In this document: in pieces, positions 18,144-27,293 of the stretch
Layout of the letters: the number at the start of each line of letters is the position of its first letter
Numbering within the stretch: position 1 is the first letter of the stretch
Assembly (NCBI GenBank): GCA_964511945.1
Contig: CAZEHO010000001.1
Coordinates: forward strand, 372,001 to 436,000
DNA length: 64,000 nucleotides
From: CAZEHO01 sp964511945
GTDB lineage: Bacteria > Actinomycetota > Acidimicrobiia > Spongiisociales > UBA11373
Reading direction: 5' to 3'
Position numbers and translations under genes: made by a program
The notes under the pieces: model-generated
Told to the model about the DNA's origin: nothing
The model's input: the letters and a program-made list of their open reading frames with translations, nothing else
The model's database searches: none

Positions 18144-18303
18144 GTGTGCCGCGTTCTGTTGCGGCTCAGGGCGTCTCCGGCATCGTCCTTCAGGGCGCGT
18201 TCCAGCCCTTGACGCACGATCAAGTGCGCCTGCGGGCTGCGTCCTTGCCGGGTGACACCCTGAGCTCGACGGCGAACCTCGCCCTCGTCACGAGACACGC
18301 ACC
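18144..18303. repeat. Palindromic dispersed element, copy 2 (~160 bp)
   Basis: Matches the 4366-4535 element closely over 18208-18268, including CCCTTGACGCACG, GTGCGCCTGCGGG and TGCGTCCTTGCCGGG; its ends are more decayed. It is again a long imperfect palindrome, GGCTCAGGG on the left against CCCTGAGCTC on the right with a GCAC/GTGC centre. As in copy 1 it begins right after a stop codon, here of tgt. Confidence 0.8.
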
Positions 18304-18321
18304 GGTCCCCGGACGGCGGGC

Positions 18322-18327
18322 TACGAT
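18322..18327 (+). promoter_or_regulatory. Possible -10 box for yajC-secD-secF
   Basis: TACGAT, 59 bases upstream of the yajC ATG and just after the palindromic element. No clear -35. Confidence 0.3.
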
Positions 18328-18386
18328 AGGCGCCCTTGGGCCGCGGTCACGGGTCCATGTTTCACGTCCATGTCTTCGGAGATTCC

Positions 18387-18695
18387 ATGCTGACTATTTT
18401 CGCCCAGGCGGCCGAGAGTTCGGGCGGGAGCACGCTCCCGGTCATCCTCATCTACGCCGTCGTCATCGGCGGCCTGTTCTATTTCCTGCTCATTCGACCG
18501 CAGCGGCGGCGGATGCGGCAACATCAGGACCTCGTCTCGTCGCTCGCCGTGGGCGATGAGGTGACGACCATTGGTGGGATCTACGGGACCATCGAGTTCA
18601 TGGACGACACCTCGGCTGTGCTGCAGATCGAGGGTGGGGGCCGACTCCGGGTCTCCCGGCGGGCGCTCGCCGAAAAGGTCCAGGAACCTGAGTAA
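18387..18695 (+). CDS. yajC: Preprotein translocase subunit YajC
   Basis: 102 residues. One N-terminal TM segment (about 14-34) ending in FYFLLIRPQRRRMRQ, the YajC hallmark, then a small cytoplasmic domain with VGDEVTTIGGIYGTI. ATG 18387 has GGAG 5 bases upstream; the longer frame from 18336 adds a His-rich stretch unlike the family. Three bases separate it from secD, giving the standard yajC-secD-secF order. Confidence 0.95.
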   Translation: MLTIFAQAAESSGGSTLPVILIYAVVIGGLFYFLLIRPQRRRMRQHQDLVSSLAVGDEVTTIGGIYGTIEFMDDTSAVLQIEGGGRLRVSRRALAEKVQEPE

Positions 18696-18698
18696 ACG

Positions 18699-20336
18699 AT
18701 GACCAAACGCTCCGCGTTGATCGCGGTCGTGGTCATGCTCACCGTCGTCTTCGGCGGCCTCGCGGCGACCCTGGCGACCGGTACCACGCCCCAGCTCGGC
18801 CTCGACCTCCAGGGCGGCTTCTCGGTCGTTCTCGAGGCACCGGAAGGCACCGAGCCCGACGTTCTGGAGAAGGCCGTCGAGATCATGCGCCGCCGGATCG
18901 AAGCCCTCGGTGGCGTCCAGGAGCCCGAGATCGCGGTCGAAGGAGATCGCAACGTCGTCGTTCAGCTTCCGGGTGTGACGGAGCGTGACCGGGCACTCGC
19001 GGCAGTGGGGACCACCGGCCAGCTGGAATTCCGTCCGGTGCTCGACGTGAGCCCGGTGCTCGGGGTCAGCCCGCTGCTGCTCGAGGCCGCGATCGCCGAG
19101 AGTGCGGACGACTCGACCACCACCACTGTGGCCGGCGATGACACTACGACCACCACCACCGTTCCCGCTGATCCCCAGATCGTGCTGCCCGCCGGCATCT
19201 CGTTCTGCGATCCGGAACTCAGCGATGTCGATCAGCCCGGTTGCGTCGATGAGGAGACCGGCCTGACCGGTGTTCCCGACCCGGCGACCGAAGCGTGGCT
19301 GGCGGCCCGGTTGCCCGATGGATCGATCGGGACCGTGTACCACGTCGCTCCCGCCGAGGTCATCGGCTCAGACCTCACCAGTGCCGATCCCCGCTTCCAG
19401 CAGACCCGTTCCGGCGGCCAGGCCCCGATCGGGGTCGGCGGCGCCGGGGTCGGGGAGTGGGTGGTCGTGCTCGACTTCAACTCCGAGGGAAGCACCAAGT
19501 TCGAGGAGACCACCAAGGAGCTCGCCGGGTACCCGATCGGCGACCCCCGCCGTCAGTTCGCCATTGTGCTCGACGGCATCGTCCAGTCGGCGCCGGCAAT
19601 GGCAGCCGAGGTGAGTCCTGAGGAGGGGATCTCGGGCGGCAGCGCGGTGATCACCCTCGGTTCCGCCGCAGACCAGGAGGCACAGGCCAGGGACCTCTCG
19701 GTCGTACTTCGCTACGGCGCACTGCCGGTGGCATTCGAATTGCCGAGTGTGCAATCGGTGTCGGCCACGCTGGGTTCCGACTCGCTCACCGCCGGGCTGA
19801 TCGCCGGCATCGGCGGTCTGGTGCTCGTCGCGGTGGCGATGATCCTGTATTACCGGGCGCTCGGCGTGGTGAACGTGATCGGCCTGGCCGTCTTCGGCTC
19901 GGTCGTTCTGGTCGTGTTCTCGCTGCTCGGCCAGCTTCAGGGCTACACCCTCACACTGGCCGGCGTCGCCGGGCTGATCGTGGCGATCGGCATCACCTCG
20001 GACTCCTACATCGTGTACTTCGAGCGAATCAAGGAAGAGGTCCACGCCGGCCGTTCGCTGCGCGGGGCTATCGACCACGCCTTCAAGCGCAGCTTCCGCA
20101 CCATTCTGACCGCTGACTTCGTGTCGCTGCTGGCAGCGCTGCTGCTGTTTTGGCTGGCGATCGGCGCCGTGAAGGGGTTCGCCCTGGCACTCGGGATAGC
20201 GACCGTGACCGACGTGATCGTCGCGTACTTCTACACCCGGCCGGCAGTCGCATTCCTGGCCCACACCAGGCTCGGTGAAGGTGGTTCGATGAGCATCCGA
20301 GGGGCAAGCGGTTCGGCAAAGGAGGTGGCGGCATGA
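18699..20336 (+). CDS. secD: Protein translocase subunit SecD
   Basis: 545-residue RND-type accessory of SecYEG that uses the proton gradient to pull proteins through. One N-terminal TM, an exported P1 region with LGLDLQGGFSVVLEAPEG, and a C-terminal 5-TM bundle with GITSDSYIVYFERIKEE (the D-x3-F-ER motif). A low-complexity Thr-rich stretch sits in the exported domain at about residues 139-156. secF starts in the ATGA overlap. Confidence 0.96.
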   Translation: MTKRSALIAVVVMLTVVFGGLAATLATGTTPQLGLDLQGGFSVVLEAPEGTEPDVLEKAVEIMRRRIEALGGVQEPEIAVEGDRNVVVQLPGVTERDRALAAVGTTGQLEFRPVLDVSPVLGVSPLLLEAAIAESADDSTTTTVAGDDTTTTTTVPADPQIVLPAGISFCDPELSDVDQPGCVDEETGLTGVPDPATEAWLAARLPDGSIGTVYHVAPAEVIGSDLTSADPRFQQTRSGGQAPIGVGGAGVGEWVVVLDFNSEGSTKFEETTKELAGYPIGDPRRQFAIVLDGIVQSAPAMAAEVSPEEGISGGSAVITLGSAADQEAQARDLSVVLRYGALPVAFELPSVQSVSATLGSDSLTAGLIAGIGGLVLVAVAMILYYRALGVVNVIGLAVFGSVVLVVFSLLGQLQGYTLTLAGVAGLIVAIGITSDSYIVYFERIKEEVHAGRSLRGAIDHAFKRSFRTILTADFVSLLAALLLFWLAIGAVKGFALALGIATVTDVIVAYFYTRPAVAFLAHTRLGEGGSMSIRGASGSAKEVAA

Positions 20337-21400
20337 GTGTGTGGCGCGACCTGTACCACGGCGACACGAGCTTTGACTTCGTCGGCAACCGGCGCCGTTG
20401 GTTCACATTCTCCGCCGTCATGCTGGTCATCTCGATCGCGGCGCTCGGTTTCCGGGGCCTGAACCTTGGGGTTGATTTCGAGGGCGGCACGGTGGTGGAG
20501 ACCGAAAACCCGGCCGGTGCCTCCGTTGCCGACGTGCGCGGGGCCATCGAGGGGATTGGGCTGGCCAACGCCAAGGTCCAGCTCACCGGGGGCGGCGCCG
20601 GGATCCGGGTGCAGACCCCGGCCCTGACGGCGGACGATGAGTCTCAGCTGGCGGCTGCGATTGCCGCGGAGGCGGGTGTGGAGCCCGACGATGCCAACCG
20701 GACCACCATCGGACCCACCTTCGGCGAGCAGATCACCCAGAAGGCGGTTCAGGCGCTCGTCATCTTCCTGATCGTCGCGGCCCTCTTCATCTGGATTCGG
20801 CTCGAGTGGAGGATGGCGTTCGCCGCGCTTGCTGCGCTGTTCCACGACCTGGCCTTGACCGCCGGCATCTACTCGCTGATCGGCTTCGAGGTGACGCCGG
20901 CCACGGTGATCGCGATTCTGACCATCCTCGGCTACTCGCTCTACGACACCGTTGTGGTCTTCGACAAGGTGCTGGAGAACGTGACCGAGCGGGGCGACAA
21001 GCACACCATCTCGGGCCTGGTGAACCTCTCGATGAATCAGGTGGTGATGCGGTCGATCAACACGTCGCTCACCAGCTTGCTGCCGATCGGCAGCCTCCTG
21101 TTCGTCGGCTCGTTCCTGCTGGGTGCGGCCACACTGCGCGAGTTCGCCCTCGCGCTGTTCATCGGGGTCGCCGCCGGGACCTACTCGTCGATCTTCGTTG
21201 CCGCTCCGCTGCTGGCCACCTGGAAGGAGCGCGAGGAACACTGGAAACAGGTGCGCCGGCGCTTGACCCGCAAGGGTGCCCTGGTCGAGGACGAGTTCGC
21301 CGCCCAGGACCGGATCCAGGACTCATCCGAAGTGGAAACCCTGGTCGAGGTTTCCGGAGCGACCCCCCGGGCCCCGCGGAAACGCCGCAAGCGCCGATAG
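20333..21400 (+). CDS. secF: Protein translocase subunit SecF
   Basis: 355 residues, partner of SecD. N-terminal TM, short exported domain with GVDFEGGTVVE, then the C-terminal bundle with LGYSLYDTVVVFDKVLEN and MNQVVMRSINTSLTS, both family signatures. Ends in a very basic tail (PRAPRKRRKRR). A GC-rich hairpin 21 bases downstream probably ends the operon. Confidence 0.96.
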   Translation: MSVWRDLYHGDTSFDFVGNRRRWFTFSAVMLVISIAALGFRGLNLGVDFEGGTVVETENPAGASVADVRGAIEGIGLANAKVQLTGGGAGIRVQTPALTADDESQLAAAIAAEAGVEPDDANRTTIGPTFGEQITQKAVQALVIFLIVAALFIWIRLEWRMAFAALAALFHDLALTAGIYSLIGFEVTPATVIAILTILGYSLYDTVVVFDKVLENVTERGDKHTISGLVNLSMNQVVMRSINTSLTSLLPIGSLLFVGSFLLGAATLREFALALFIGVAAGTYSSIFVAAPLLATWKEREEHWKQVRRRLTRKGALVEDEFAAQDRIQDSSEVETLVEVSGATPRAPRKRRKRR

Positions 21401-21420
21401 GCCGCCACCTCGGCGTGGCG

Positions 21421-21451
21421 GGTCCCGGCCGGACATGGTCTGGCCGGGACC
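21421..21451 (+). terminator. Inverted repeat after secF (terminator-like, no U-run)
   Basis: Perfect 10-bp stem GGTCCCGGCC / GGCCGGGACC with an 11-nt loop. No T-tract follows, as is common in high-GC actinobacteria. It separates secF from rel. Confidence 0.6.
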
Positions 21452-21457
21452 ACTGCG

Positions 21458-21463
21458 TACAAT
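21458..21463 (+). promoter_or_regulatory. Probable -10 box for rel
   Basis: TACAAT immediately after the secF hairpin and 47 bases before the rel GTG. TGGTCT 16 bases upstream is a weak -35 candidate that lies in the hairpin loop. Confidence 0.4.
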
Positions 21464-21510
21464 CGCCTCCTGGTGGGGCGGCTCTCTCGCTCCCCAGGGA
21501 AGGCGCAGGC

Positions 21511-23703
21511 GTGACGGTCTCTGAGGTCTACGACCACATCGTCGTCGATGACATCGAGCCGGTACTGCGCGCCTTCTCCGCGGCCCATCCCGGGACCGAC
21601 GAGAGCCCAATCATCGAGGCCTTCAAGGTGGCCGCTGAGCGTCACGAAGGCCAGTACCGCAAGAGCGGCGACCTCTACATCACGCACCCGCTGGCGGTGG
21701 CGCTCTTTCTGGCGCAGTACGGCCTCGACACCGACACCGTCGTGGCCGCCCTGCTGCACGACACGGTGGAGGACACAGACATCACCCTGTCGCAGATCCG
21801 CAAGCAGTTCGGCGAGACCGCCGCCTTGCTCATCGACGGGGTTACCAAGCTCGATCGGGTCCGATTCTCCAACCGCGAGGAACAGCAGGCAGCCACCATC
21901 CGCAAGATGGTGCTCGCAATGGCCAAGGACGTCCGTGTCCTGCTCATCAAACTGGCCGATCGGCTCCACAACGTGCGGACCCTCGACGCGCTGCCCCCGA
22001 AGAAGCAGCAGCGCATCGCGGCGGAAACCATCGATGTGTTTGCCCCGCTGGCGCACCGGCTCGGTGCCCAGGAAATCAAGCACGAGATGGAGGACCGCTG
22101 CTTCGCGATCCTTCATCCCCGGCGCTATGGCGAGATTCAGGAACTGCTCCGAATCCGGGCGCCGGAGCGGGATGCCTACATCACCGACGTTGTCGGCCGG
22201 GTGGAGACGATGTTGCGGGAGCACGGTATCGAAGCCGAGGTTTCGGGGCGTCCGAAGCACACCTACTCGATCTACCGCAAGATGGTCGGAGCCGGCCTCA
22301 CCTTCGAGGAGATCCACGACCTGATCGGGATCCGCATCGTCACCGACGAGGTCAGCGACTGCTACGGGGCTCTCGGCATCATCCACACCCGGTGGCCGCC
22401 CGTGCACGGGCGGTTCAAGGACTACATCGCGATGCCCAAGTTCAACCTGTATCAGAGCCTCCACACCACGGTGCTCGGGCCGGATCGCAAGCCGCTCGAG
22501 GTCCAGATCCGGACGCAGGAGATGCACGACCGGGCGGAGCACGGGATCGCATCCCACTGGCGGTACAAGGAGGGTGTGGTCGGGATACCGCCGGACGTGG
22601 AGTCGGTGAGGACGATCGCGTACCTGTCCGAGGACTACGAGGACCCGAACGAGTTCCTGGCGGGCCTCAAGCTCGATCTCTACCACGATGAAGTGTTCGT
22701 CCTCACCCCGCGAGGTGACGTGAAGACGCTGCCGGCCGGATCGACCCCGGTGGACTTTGCCTACTCGATTCATACCGAGGTCGGACACCGCTGCTCGGGG
22801 GCGAGAGTGAACGGGCGGTTGGTTCCGCTCGATACCCGTCTCGAATCCGGCGACATCGTCGACGTTGTGCGGTCGAACTCACCCGATGCGGGGCCGAGCC
22901 GGGATTGGCTGACCTTCGTCCGCACCTCGCGTGCTTCGGCCAAGATCCGGCAGTGGTTCAGCCGGGAGCGGCGGGAGAACGCCGTCTCCGAGGGCCGCGA
23001 CCTGGTGGTCCGGCTGGTTCGCAAGGAGGGGCTCGGTCTGCAGGCCGGCCGGCGTGACACCGCACTGGCCGAGTTGGCGGCGGCGATGGGCTACCACGAA
23101 CTCGACGGGATGTTTCAGGCGGTCGGCGAGAACAACGTGCAGGCGGCCACCATCGTGCAGCGGCTGGTTCGCATCCTGCACCCCGAGCAGGACGCCGAGA
23201 CCGAGCCCGAAGACGCACTGCCGCCGCCGCTGCCGCGGCGCGACCGCCAGCCGTCGCGTGGTGTTGTTGTCGAGGGGCTCGAGGACATGTGGGTCCGCAT
23301 GGCCCGCTGCTGTGCTCCGGTGCCCGGTGACGACATCGTTGGGTTCGTCACCGTGGGCCGCGGGGTGTCTGTCCACCGCGCCGACTGCACCAACATCGGG
23401 TCGCTGGGGGATCGGGCGGAGCGCATGGTCGATGTGTCCTGGGGCGCAGATCAGAGTGAGACCTTCGCAGTGTGGGTGCAGATCGAGGCGCTGGATCGTC
23501 CCAAGCTGCTCAAGGACGTGACGACGGCGCTCACCGATGTCGGCGTGGACATCGTCGCCTCGTCGTCGGGGTCGGGACGCGATCGGGTGGCGATCATCCG
23601 CTTCGAGGTGGAGCTCTCCGACGTCACCCAGCTGGAGCGGGCCCTGGGCGAGCTGAAGAACGTAGAGGGCGTCTACGACGCGTACCGGTTGAAGACGGGG
23701 TAG
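21511..23703 (+). CDS. rel: Bifunctional (p)ppGpp synthetase/hydrolase Rel
   Basis: 730 residues. Makes and degrades the alarmone (p)ppGpp. N-terminal HD hydrolase (HEGQYRKSGDLYITHP, then LLHDTVEDT) is intact, followed by the synthetase (KHTYSIYRKM, then YQSLHTTVLGP and EVQIRT), a TGS domain (VLTPRGDVKTLPAGSTPVDF), a zinc-finger-like segment (RCCAPVPGDDIVGF) and a C-terminal ACT domain. Both active sites look functional. GTG 21511 is chosen for homology and for GGGAAGG upstream; the longer open frame extends into secF. Confidence 0.97.
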   Translation: MTVSEVYDHIVVDDIEPVLRAFSAAHPGTDESPIIEAFKVAAERHEGQYRKSGDLYITHPLAVALFLAQYGLDTDTVVAALLHDTVEDTDITLSQIRKQFGETAALLIDGVTKLDRVRFSNREEQQAATIRKMVLAMAKDVRVLLIKLADRLHNVRTLDALPPKKQQRIAAETIDVFAPLAHRLGAQEIKHEMEDRCFAILHPRRYGEIQELLRIRAPERDAYITDVVGRVETMLREHGIEAEVSGRPKHTYSIYRKMVGAGLTFEEIHDLIGIRIVTDEVSDCYGALGIIHTRWPPVHGRFKDYIAMPKFNLYQSLHTTVLGPDRKPLEVQIRTQEMHDRAEHGIASHWRYKEGVVGIPPDVESVRTIAYLSEDYEDPNEFLAGLKLDLYHDEVFVLTPRGDVKTLPAGSTPVDFAYSIHTEVGHRCSGARVNGRLVPLDTRLESGDIVDVVRSNSPDAGPSRDWLTFVRTSRASAKIRQWFSRERRENAVSEGRDLVVRLVRKEGLGLQAGRRDTALAELAAAMGYHELDGMFQAVGENNVQAATIVQRLVRILHPEQDAETEPEDALPPPLPRRDRQPSRGVVVEGLEDMWVRMARCCAPVPGDDIVGFVTVGRGVSVHRADCTNIGSLGDRAERMVDVSWGADQSETFAVWVQIEALDRPKLLKDVTTALTDVGVDIVASSSGSGRDRVAIIRFEVELSDVTQLERALGELKNVEGVYDAYRLKTG

Positions 23704-23757
23704 CGGGGCCTGTCGTTCAACAGCTCAAGTTCGGCGCCTCGGGGTCCGAAACCACCA

Positions 23758-23772
23758 GTATCGACCCGATAC
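23758..23772. promoter_or_regulatory. Short perfect inverted repeat before the pilin-like cluster
   Basis: GTATCG-ACC-CGATAC, 13 bases before the ATG of the first pilin-like gene. It could be an operator half-site pair or chance; nothing else supports it. Confidence 0.3.
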
Positions 23773-23785
23773 CACCGAGGTGGCC

Positions 23786-25168
23786 ATGACCCAACCTGGG
23801 CACGCGCCGGGGCGCTGGCGCCTTTCGGCCTGCGCCGAGCGCCGGCGCCGCATGCCGCGAGCCGCCCTAAGCGAGGGAGGGTTCACCATCGTTGAGGTGA
23901 TGGTGGCCTTGGTCCTCCTGGCCTTGCTCGGTACTGCGGTTTCATCCTCGCTGCGCGCTTCTCTCACCAGCACGAGGCAGACCCGTTTTCGCCAGGAAGC
24001 TACCTCTCTCGCCATGAAGCAGCTGGAAGAGATCCGCATTCTCGATTGGGATCATGTCGGGTTGGCGTACGTCCACCCTGACGACCCACTGACCAGCGAC
24101 TCAGGACTGGTTTTGCTCGCGTCCGCATCCGGGCTCGCGGAGGATGAATCGCTCGTGTTGTGCAGTACCGGTGGTATAGCGCCGCTCTCGGTCCGGACCG
24201 TTGACGATGTGGATTACTCCGTCTGGGCCTACATCACCGATGCTGGCAATAGCGTCCGGCGCGCGGTCGTGCTGGTTGCCTGGGAAGTCGAGGGCAACGC
24301 CGGTTCCTACAGCTCTTCAGCGCTTCTGTCGTCGACATCGCAGGGCAACAGGTCATTCGTGCGGGTGTGGCCCGATGCGGCAGTGATGGCCGAATCGTCG
24401 GTCTCGCTCGACTCCGGTGCCAGTCTCATATCCCATCCGGCCAGCGCGGAAGGAGCCGATCTGTTGACCAACGGCAGCGGATTCGGGCCCGGCGCCACTG
24501 TGGAGGGTGATGTGCTGACGGGCGGGACTGCGAGCTTCGATGCCGATCTCATCTCTGGATCAGTTGTGAGCGGTGTGGGCACCGTCTTCGAGGGCCTCTC
24601 CGCTACAGAAACAGGGGCGTGGAGAGACGCGGTCCTGGAAGAGGCTCAGGGCGGAGGTGTCGTTGCTGGCGACGTGACATTTGCGGATGAGACCATCACC
24701 GCTCCTTTGTTCGTCAGCGGCTCGATCACGTTTTCCGGAAGCGTTACGATTTCGGGCTCCGGTCCCATCTTTGCCGGGCAGTCGATCGCCCTGATTGCCG
24801 GGGCCGATGTAGCCGCCGACGGTGCCTACCTCGTAGCTGACGGCGCGGTGACGATGAGCTCGCTTGCCGGCTATCGCAGCACCGACCCGGTCTCGGGCGG
24901 TGTTGTCTCCTTCAACCAATCGGTTACGGCGCTGCAGCTTCAGGGTGGGGTCGTCGGATCCATGCAGGGAGTGGCGTACGCGCCTTTCGGCGGGATCATC
25001 CTGCAAGGCGCGCGGTCCTGGAAAGGGTCTCTCGTCGCTGGGGGTAGTTCCGGCAAGGGTGCAGTTGAGGTCTCAGCCAGCTCCGGAATCGAGTACCCAG
25101 TGGGCTTGACGCCTGCCTCGGGGCTGTTGCAGGTCGCGGCGACGGGAATCGGAACCTGCGGTGGCTGA
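23786..25168 (+). CDS. Prepilin-type protein with repetitive exported domain
   Basis: 460 residues. A 33-residue basic leader is followed by the type III prepilin signal G^FTIVEVMVALVLLALLGTAV, cleaved after Gly by a PilD-type peptidase. A globular part (about 55-200) with one disulfide-capable Cys is followed by a Ser/Gly/Thr/Val-rich region (about 210-450) of short repeating strands such as SGSITFSGSVTISGSGPIFAG, resembling a beta-solenoid. ATG 23786 is chosen for GAGG 6 bases upstream. It heads a three-gene pilin-like cluster inserted between rel and the MBL-hisS block. A PilV/PilX-type minor pilin or tip adhesin is likely; no closer family recognised. Confidence 0.8.
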   Translation: MTQPGHAPGRWRLSACAERRRRMPRAALSEGGFTIVEVMVALVLLALLGTAVSSSLRASLTSTRQTRFRQEATSLAMKQLEEIRILDWDHVGLAYVHPDDPLTSDSGLVLLASASGLAEDESLVLCSTGGIAPLSVRTVDDVDYSVWAYITDAGNSVRRAVVLVAWEVEGNAGSYSSSALLSSTSQGNRSFVRVWPDAAVMAESSVSLDSGASLISHPASAEGADLLTNGSGFGPGATVEGDVLTGGTASFDADLISGSVVSGVGTVFEGLSATETGAWRDAVLEEAQGGGVVAGDVTFADETITAPLFVSGSITFSGSVTISGSGPIFAGQSIALIAGADVAADGAYLVADGAVTMSSLAGYRSTDPVSGGVVSFNQSVTALQLQGGVVGSMQGVAYAPFGGIILQGARSWKGSLVAGGSSGKGAVEVSASSGIEYPVGLTPASGLLQVAATGIGTCGG

Positions 25169-25766
25169 GCCCCGGAGTAAAGCGGAGGCCTGTTCGTGCC
25201 GAAGATGCGCGAAGGGGCGAACCTCGTATCCCGGCCGCAGCCACCGCGGTGAATCGACGAACAACCGTCACGAAGAAGCAGGGTTCACGCTCGTGGAGCT
25301 GGCACTCGCTATGGCCGGTGTCATTCTCACATCCGCGCTTCTGGTGGGGTGGTTCGTGACCGTCAACGGTGTGGAGGCGGCCCAGGGAGACGCTGACACA
25401 GCTGCTCGCCAGGCAGTGGTCGCGCGGGAGCGAATCACGCGAGATCTGCGCAGGGCGCGAGCTCTCACCACGGCTTCGGCGACCGAGATCGCCATTTGGC
25501 TGGATGACGATGGAGATGCCGTGACGGATCCCGGAGAGCAGGTCTACTGGCAAATCATCCCTGGCGGCGCGCTGGTGCGCTCGTCCGACGGAATCGATCT
25601 GGTGGTGGCGGATGCCGTCGACTCCCTTCGAAGTTCGTTCTCATTCGATGCCGATGAAGCCGCGCTGGTGGGCAGGGTCGACGTACTGGTAACCATCGAA
25701 TCGGGTGGCAGCACGCGCATGGTCGAAGTGTCCATTCACCTACGGAACACGAGGGATTACCTGTGA
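25161..25766 (+). CDS. Prepilin-type minor pilin (PilW/GspJ-like)
   Basis: 201 residues. A long, Cys-containing basic leader of about 41 residues precedes the signal AG^FTLVELALAMAGVILTSALL. The soluble part includes RERITRDLRRARALT and WLDDDGD followed by GEQVYWQI, resembling PilW/GspJ-type minor pilins. The GTG start overlaps the previous gene by 8 bases and is the only start in frame before the signal. The leader is longer than usual, so the true start is less certain than the gene. Confidence 0.8.
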   Translation: MAEPRSKAEACSCRRCAKGRTSYPGRSHRGESTNNRHEEAGFTLVELALAMAGVILTSALLVGWFVTVNGVEAAQGDADTAARQAVVARERITRDLRRARALTTASATEIAIWLDDDGDAVTDPGEQVYWQIIPGGALVRSSDGIDLVVADAVDSLRSSFSFDADEAALVGRVDVLVTIESGGSTRMVEVSIHLRNTRDYL

Positions 25767-27157
25767 TGCATGTACGGGACCGGATCAAGCATCGTTCCGG
25801 CGAAGAGGGTGTGGTGGCCGTCATGGTGCTCTTGCTCGGGTTCGCGCTGATGATCATGGCCGTGGTGGTGACGACGCGAGCAATGAACCATGCACGCGTG
25901 ACACTGTTGGATGCTCGCTGGGAGCAGGCGCTCTACGTAGCGGAGTCGGGTCTCAACGTGGGTTCGTTCACCCTCGAGGATTTCCCCACTTTCACCACTG
26001 GAGAAGCCCAGCCGGGGACGTTCCTGGGCAGGGAGGACGAACGGGCGTGGGTCGTTGCCACCGCCGATGCCAGGCCCGAGACAGATCTGGTGTCAACGCC
26101 GGAGGGCGAGTACGTGCTGGTCAAGCCGAGCAACGCCGACGTTTTGTACTCTGTGGGGTTCGTCCCTTCCCGAGCCGACAGCAGCAGACGGGTTCGGGTC
26201 TTGAGCGCCGAGGTGGGCGAGGTAATGGTGCCGGGACCGTGGCCGATGACCTATGGCTTCCTCTCGGGTGGCGACCTTTCCATCTCGGGCAACCCCAATC
26301 TGACGTCCGCTGAGGAGATGGGTCTCCATTCCAACGGTGAGTTGAACATAAGTGGGACCGTCACCGTCGACGGCTGTGCGACCGCCGCTGGTGGATACGT
26401 AAACTCTGGCGACCTGTACCAATCGGCCGGATGCGAGCTTCCCGGAGAGCAACCTGTCGTCGTTATCCCCGATGTGGGCCCGCGGCAGTTCTGGAATCTC
26501 AGCGAATACGACTTGTGCCCGAGCGGCGCGGTGCGGGCCGGACCGGCACATCCGCTCTTTGGGAGTACCGCGACCGACGAACCGTGCTCGGGAAGCGTTC
26601 TCACGGCTGATGCATCAGTCCCCTACCGGGGATGGAAGTTCAACGGATGCTGTGACTCGAAAATGGGGGCGTTCTGGCTCCTCGACTCTGAGTCACCGGG
26701 GGATGGGGTCTACTACGTGTACCACGGCTCGGTGGAAATGAGCAAGGACGTCGGAACGCCCACCAATCCCTGGCAGGCAACAGTCCTGGTAGAGGGCGAG
26801 GGCTCTTGCAGCAGCATCGTTGGGGGAGATGTCCTCGTCTCGGGCAACCCCTCGATGACCGCGGCTCCTGGGGCATCGAGCCTGATGGTTTCCGCCGGCA
26901 GAGATCTCGAGATCAGCGGCAATCCCGACATGGTGCTCGCCGGCATCCTCGCCGCTCACGAGCAGGTCAAACTGAACGGCAACCCGGTCATTGTTGAGGG
27001 CGGGTTCATTGCCCAGGAGGCATGCAATTCGGAAGAGGACAACATTCAGTTCACCGAAGTCAGTGGCAACTTCACCGTCGACAACTCCGGCGCGATCGAG
27101 AGCCCGTTCTCGGCCCTCGTCGGCGAGACGGCATTGACGTTCTGGGATGAGCTGTAA
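25766..27157 (+). CDS. PilX-like exported protein with SGNP repeats
   Basis: 463 residues. N-terminal EEGVVAVMVLLLGFALMIMA resembles the PilX N-terminal helix of pilus assembly proteins, without a full GFTLxE signal. The exported region carries a recurring motif: LSISGNPNLT (about residue 171), LVSGNPSMT (about 357), LEISGNPDMV (about 382) and VKLNGNPVIV (about 403), plus LNISGTVTV. This suggests a beta-solenoid. Several Cys residues could form disulfides. ATG 25766 shares a base with the previous stop; GTG 25763 is an alternative. Likely works with the two upstream pilin-like proteins. Confidence 0.75.
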   Translation: MHVRDRIKHRSGEEGVVAVMVLLLGFALMIMAVVVTTRAMNHARVTLLDARWEQALYVAESGLNVGSFTLEDFPTFTTGEAQPGTFLGREDERAWVVATADARPETDLVSTPEGEYVLVKPSNADVLYSVGFVPSRADSSRRVRVLSAEVGEVMVPGPWPMTYGFLSGGDLSISGNPNLTSAEEMGLHSNGELNISGTVTVDGCATAAGGYVNSGDLYQSAGCELPGEQPVVVIPDVGPRQFWNLSEYDLCPSGAVRAGPAHPLFGSTATDEPCSGSVLTADASVPYRGWKFNGCCDSKMGAFWLLDSESPGDGVYYVYHGSVEMSKDVGTPTNPWQATVLVEGEGSCSSIVGGDVLVSGNPSMTAAPGASSLMVSAGRDLEISGNPDMVLAGILAAHEQVKLNGNPVIVEGGFIAQEACNSEEDNIQFTEVSGNFTVDNSGAIESPFSALVGETALTFWDEL

Positions 27158-27279
27158 TCCGCGGCCGGGATTGTGATCCCCTCCATGGGCGCTGAGCATT
27201 CGGTGGCCGGCCGATAGCCCATCCGTCGCCCGGGCCGGATCCAGTCGCCATTGAGGGCCGGCCATTGAGCCGCGACACC

Positions 27280-27285
27280 TATCCT
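27280..27285 (+). promoter_or_regulatory. Possible -10 box for MBL-hisS-aspS
   Basis: TATCCT ends 8 bases before the ATG of the MBL hydrolase, consistent with a leaderless start. Confidence 0.35.
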
Positions 27286-27293
27286 CCCTCTTC

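Noticed and set aside
27245..27270. CATTGAG direct repeat 14 bp apart upstream of the MBL gene
   Set aside because: Only two copies with a GGCCGGC between; too short to add to the heptad family.
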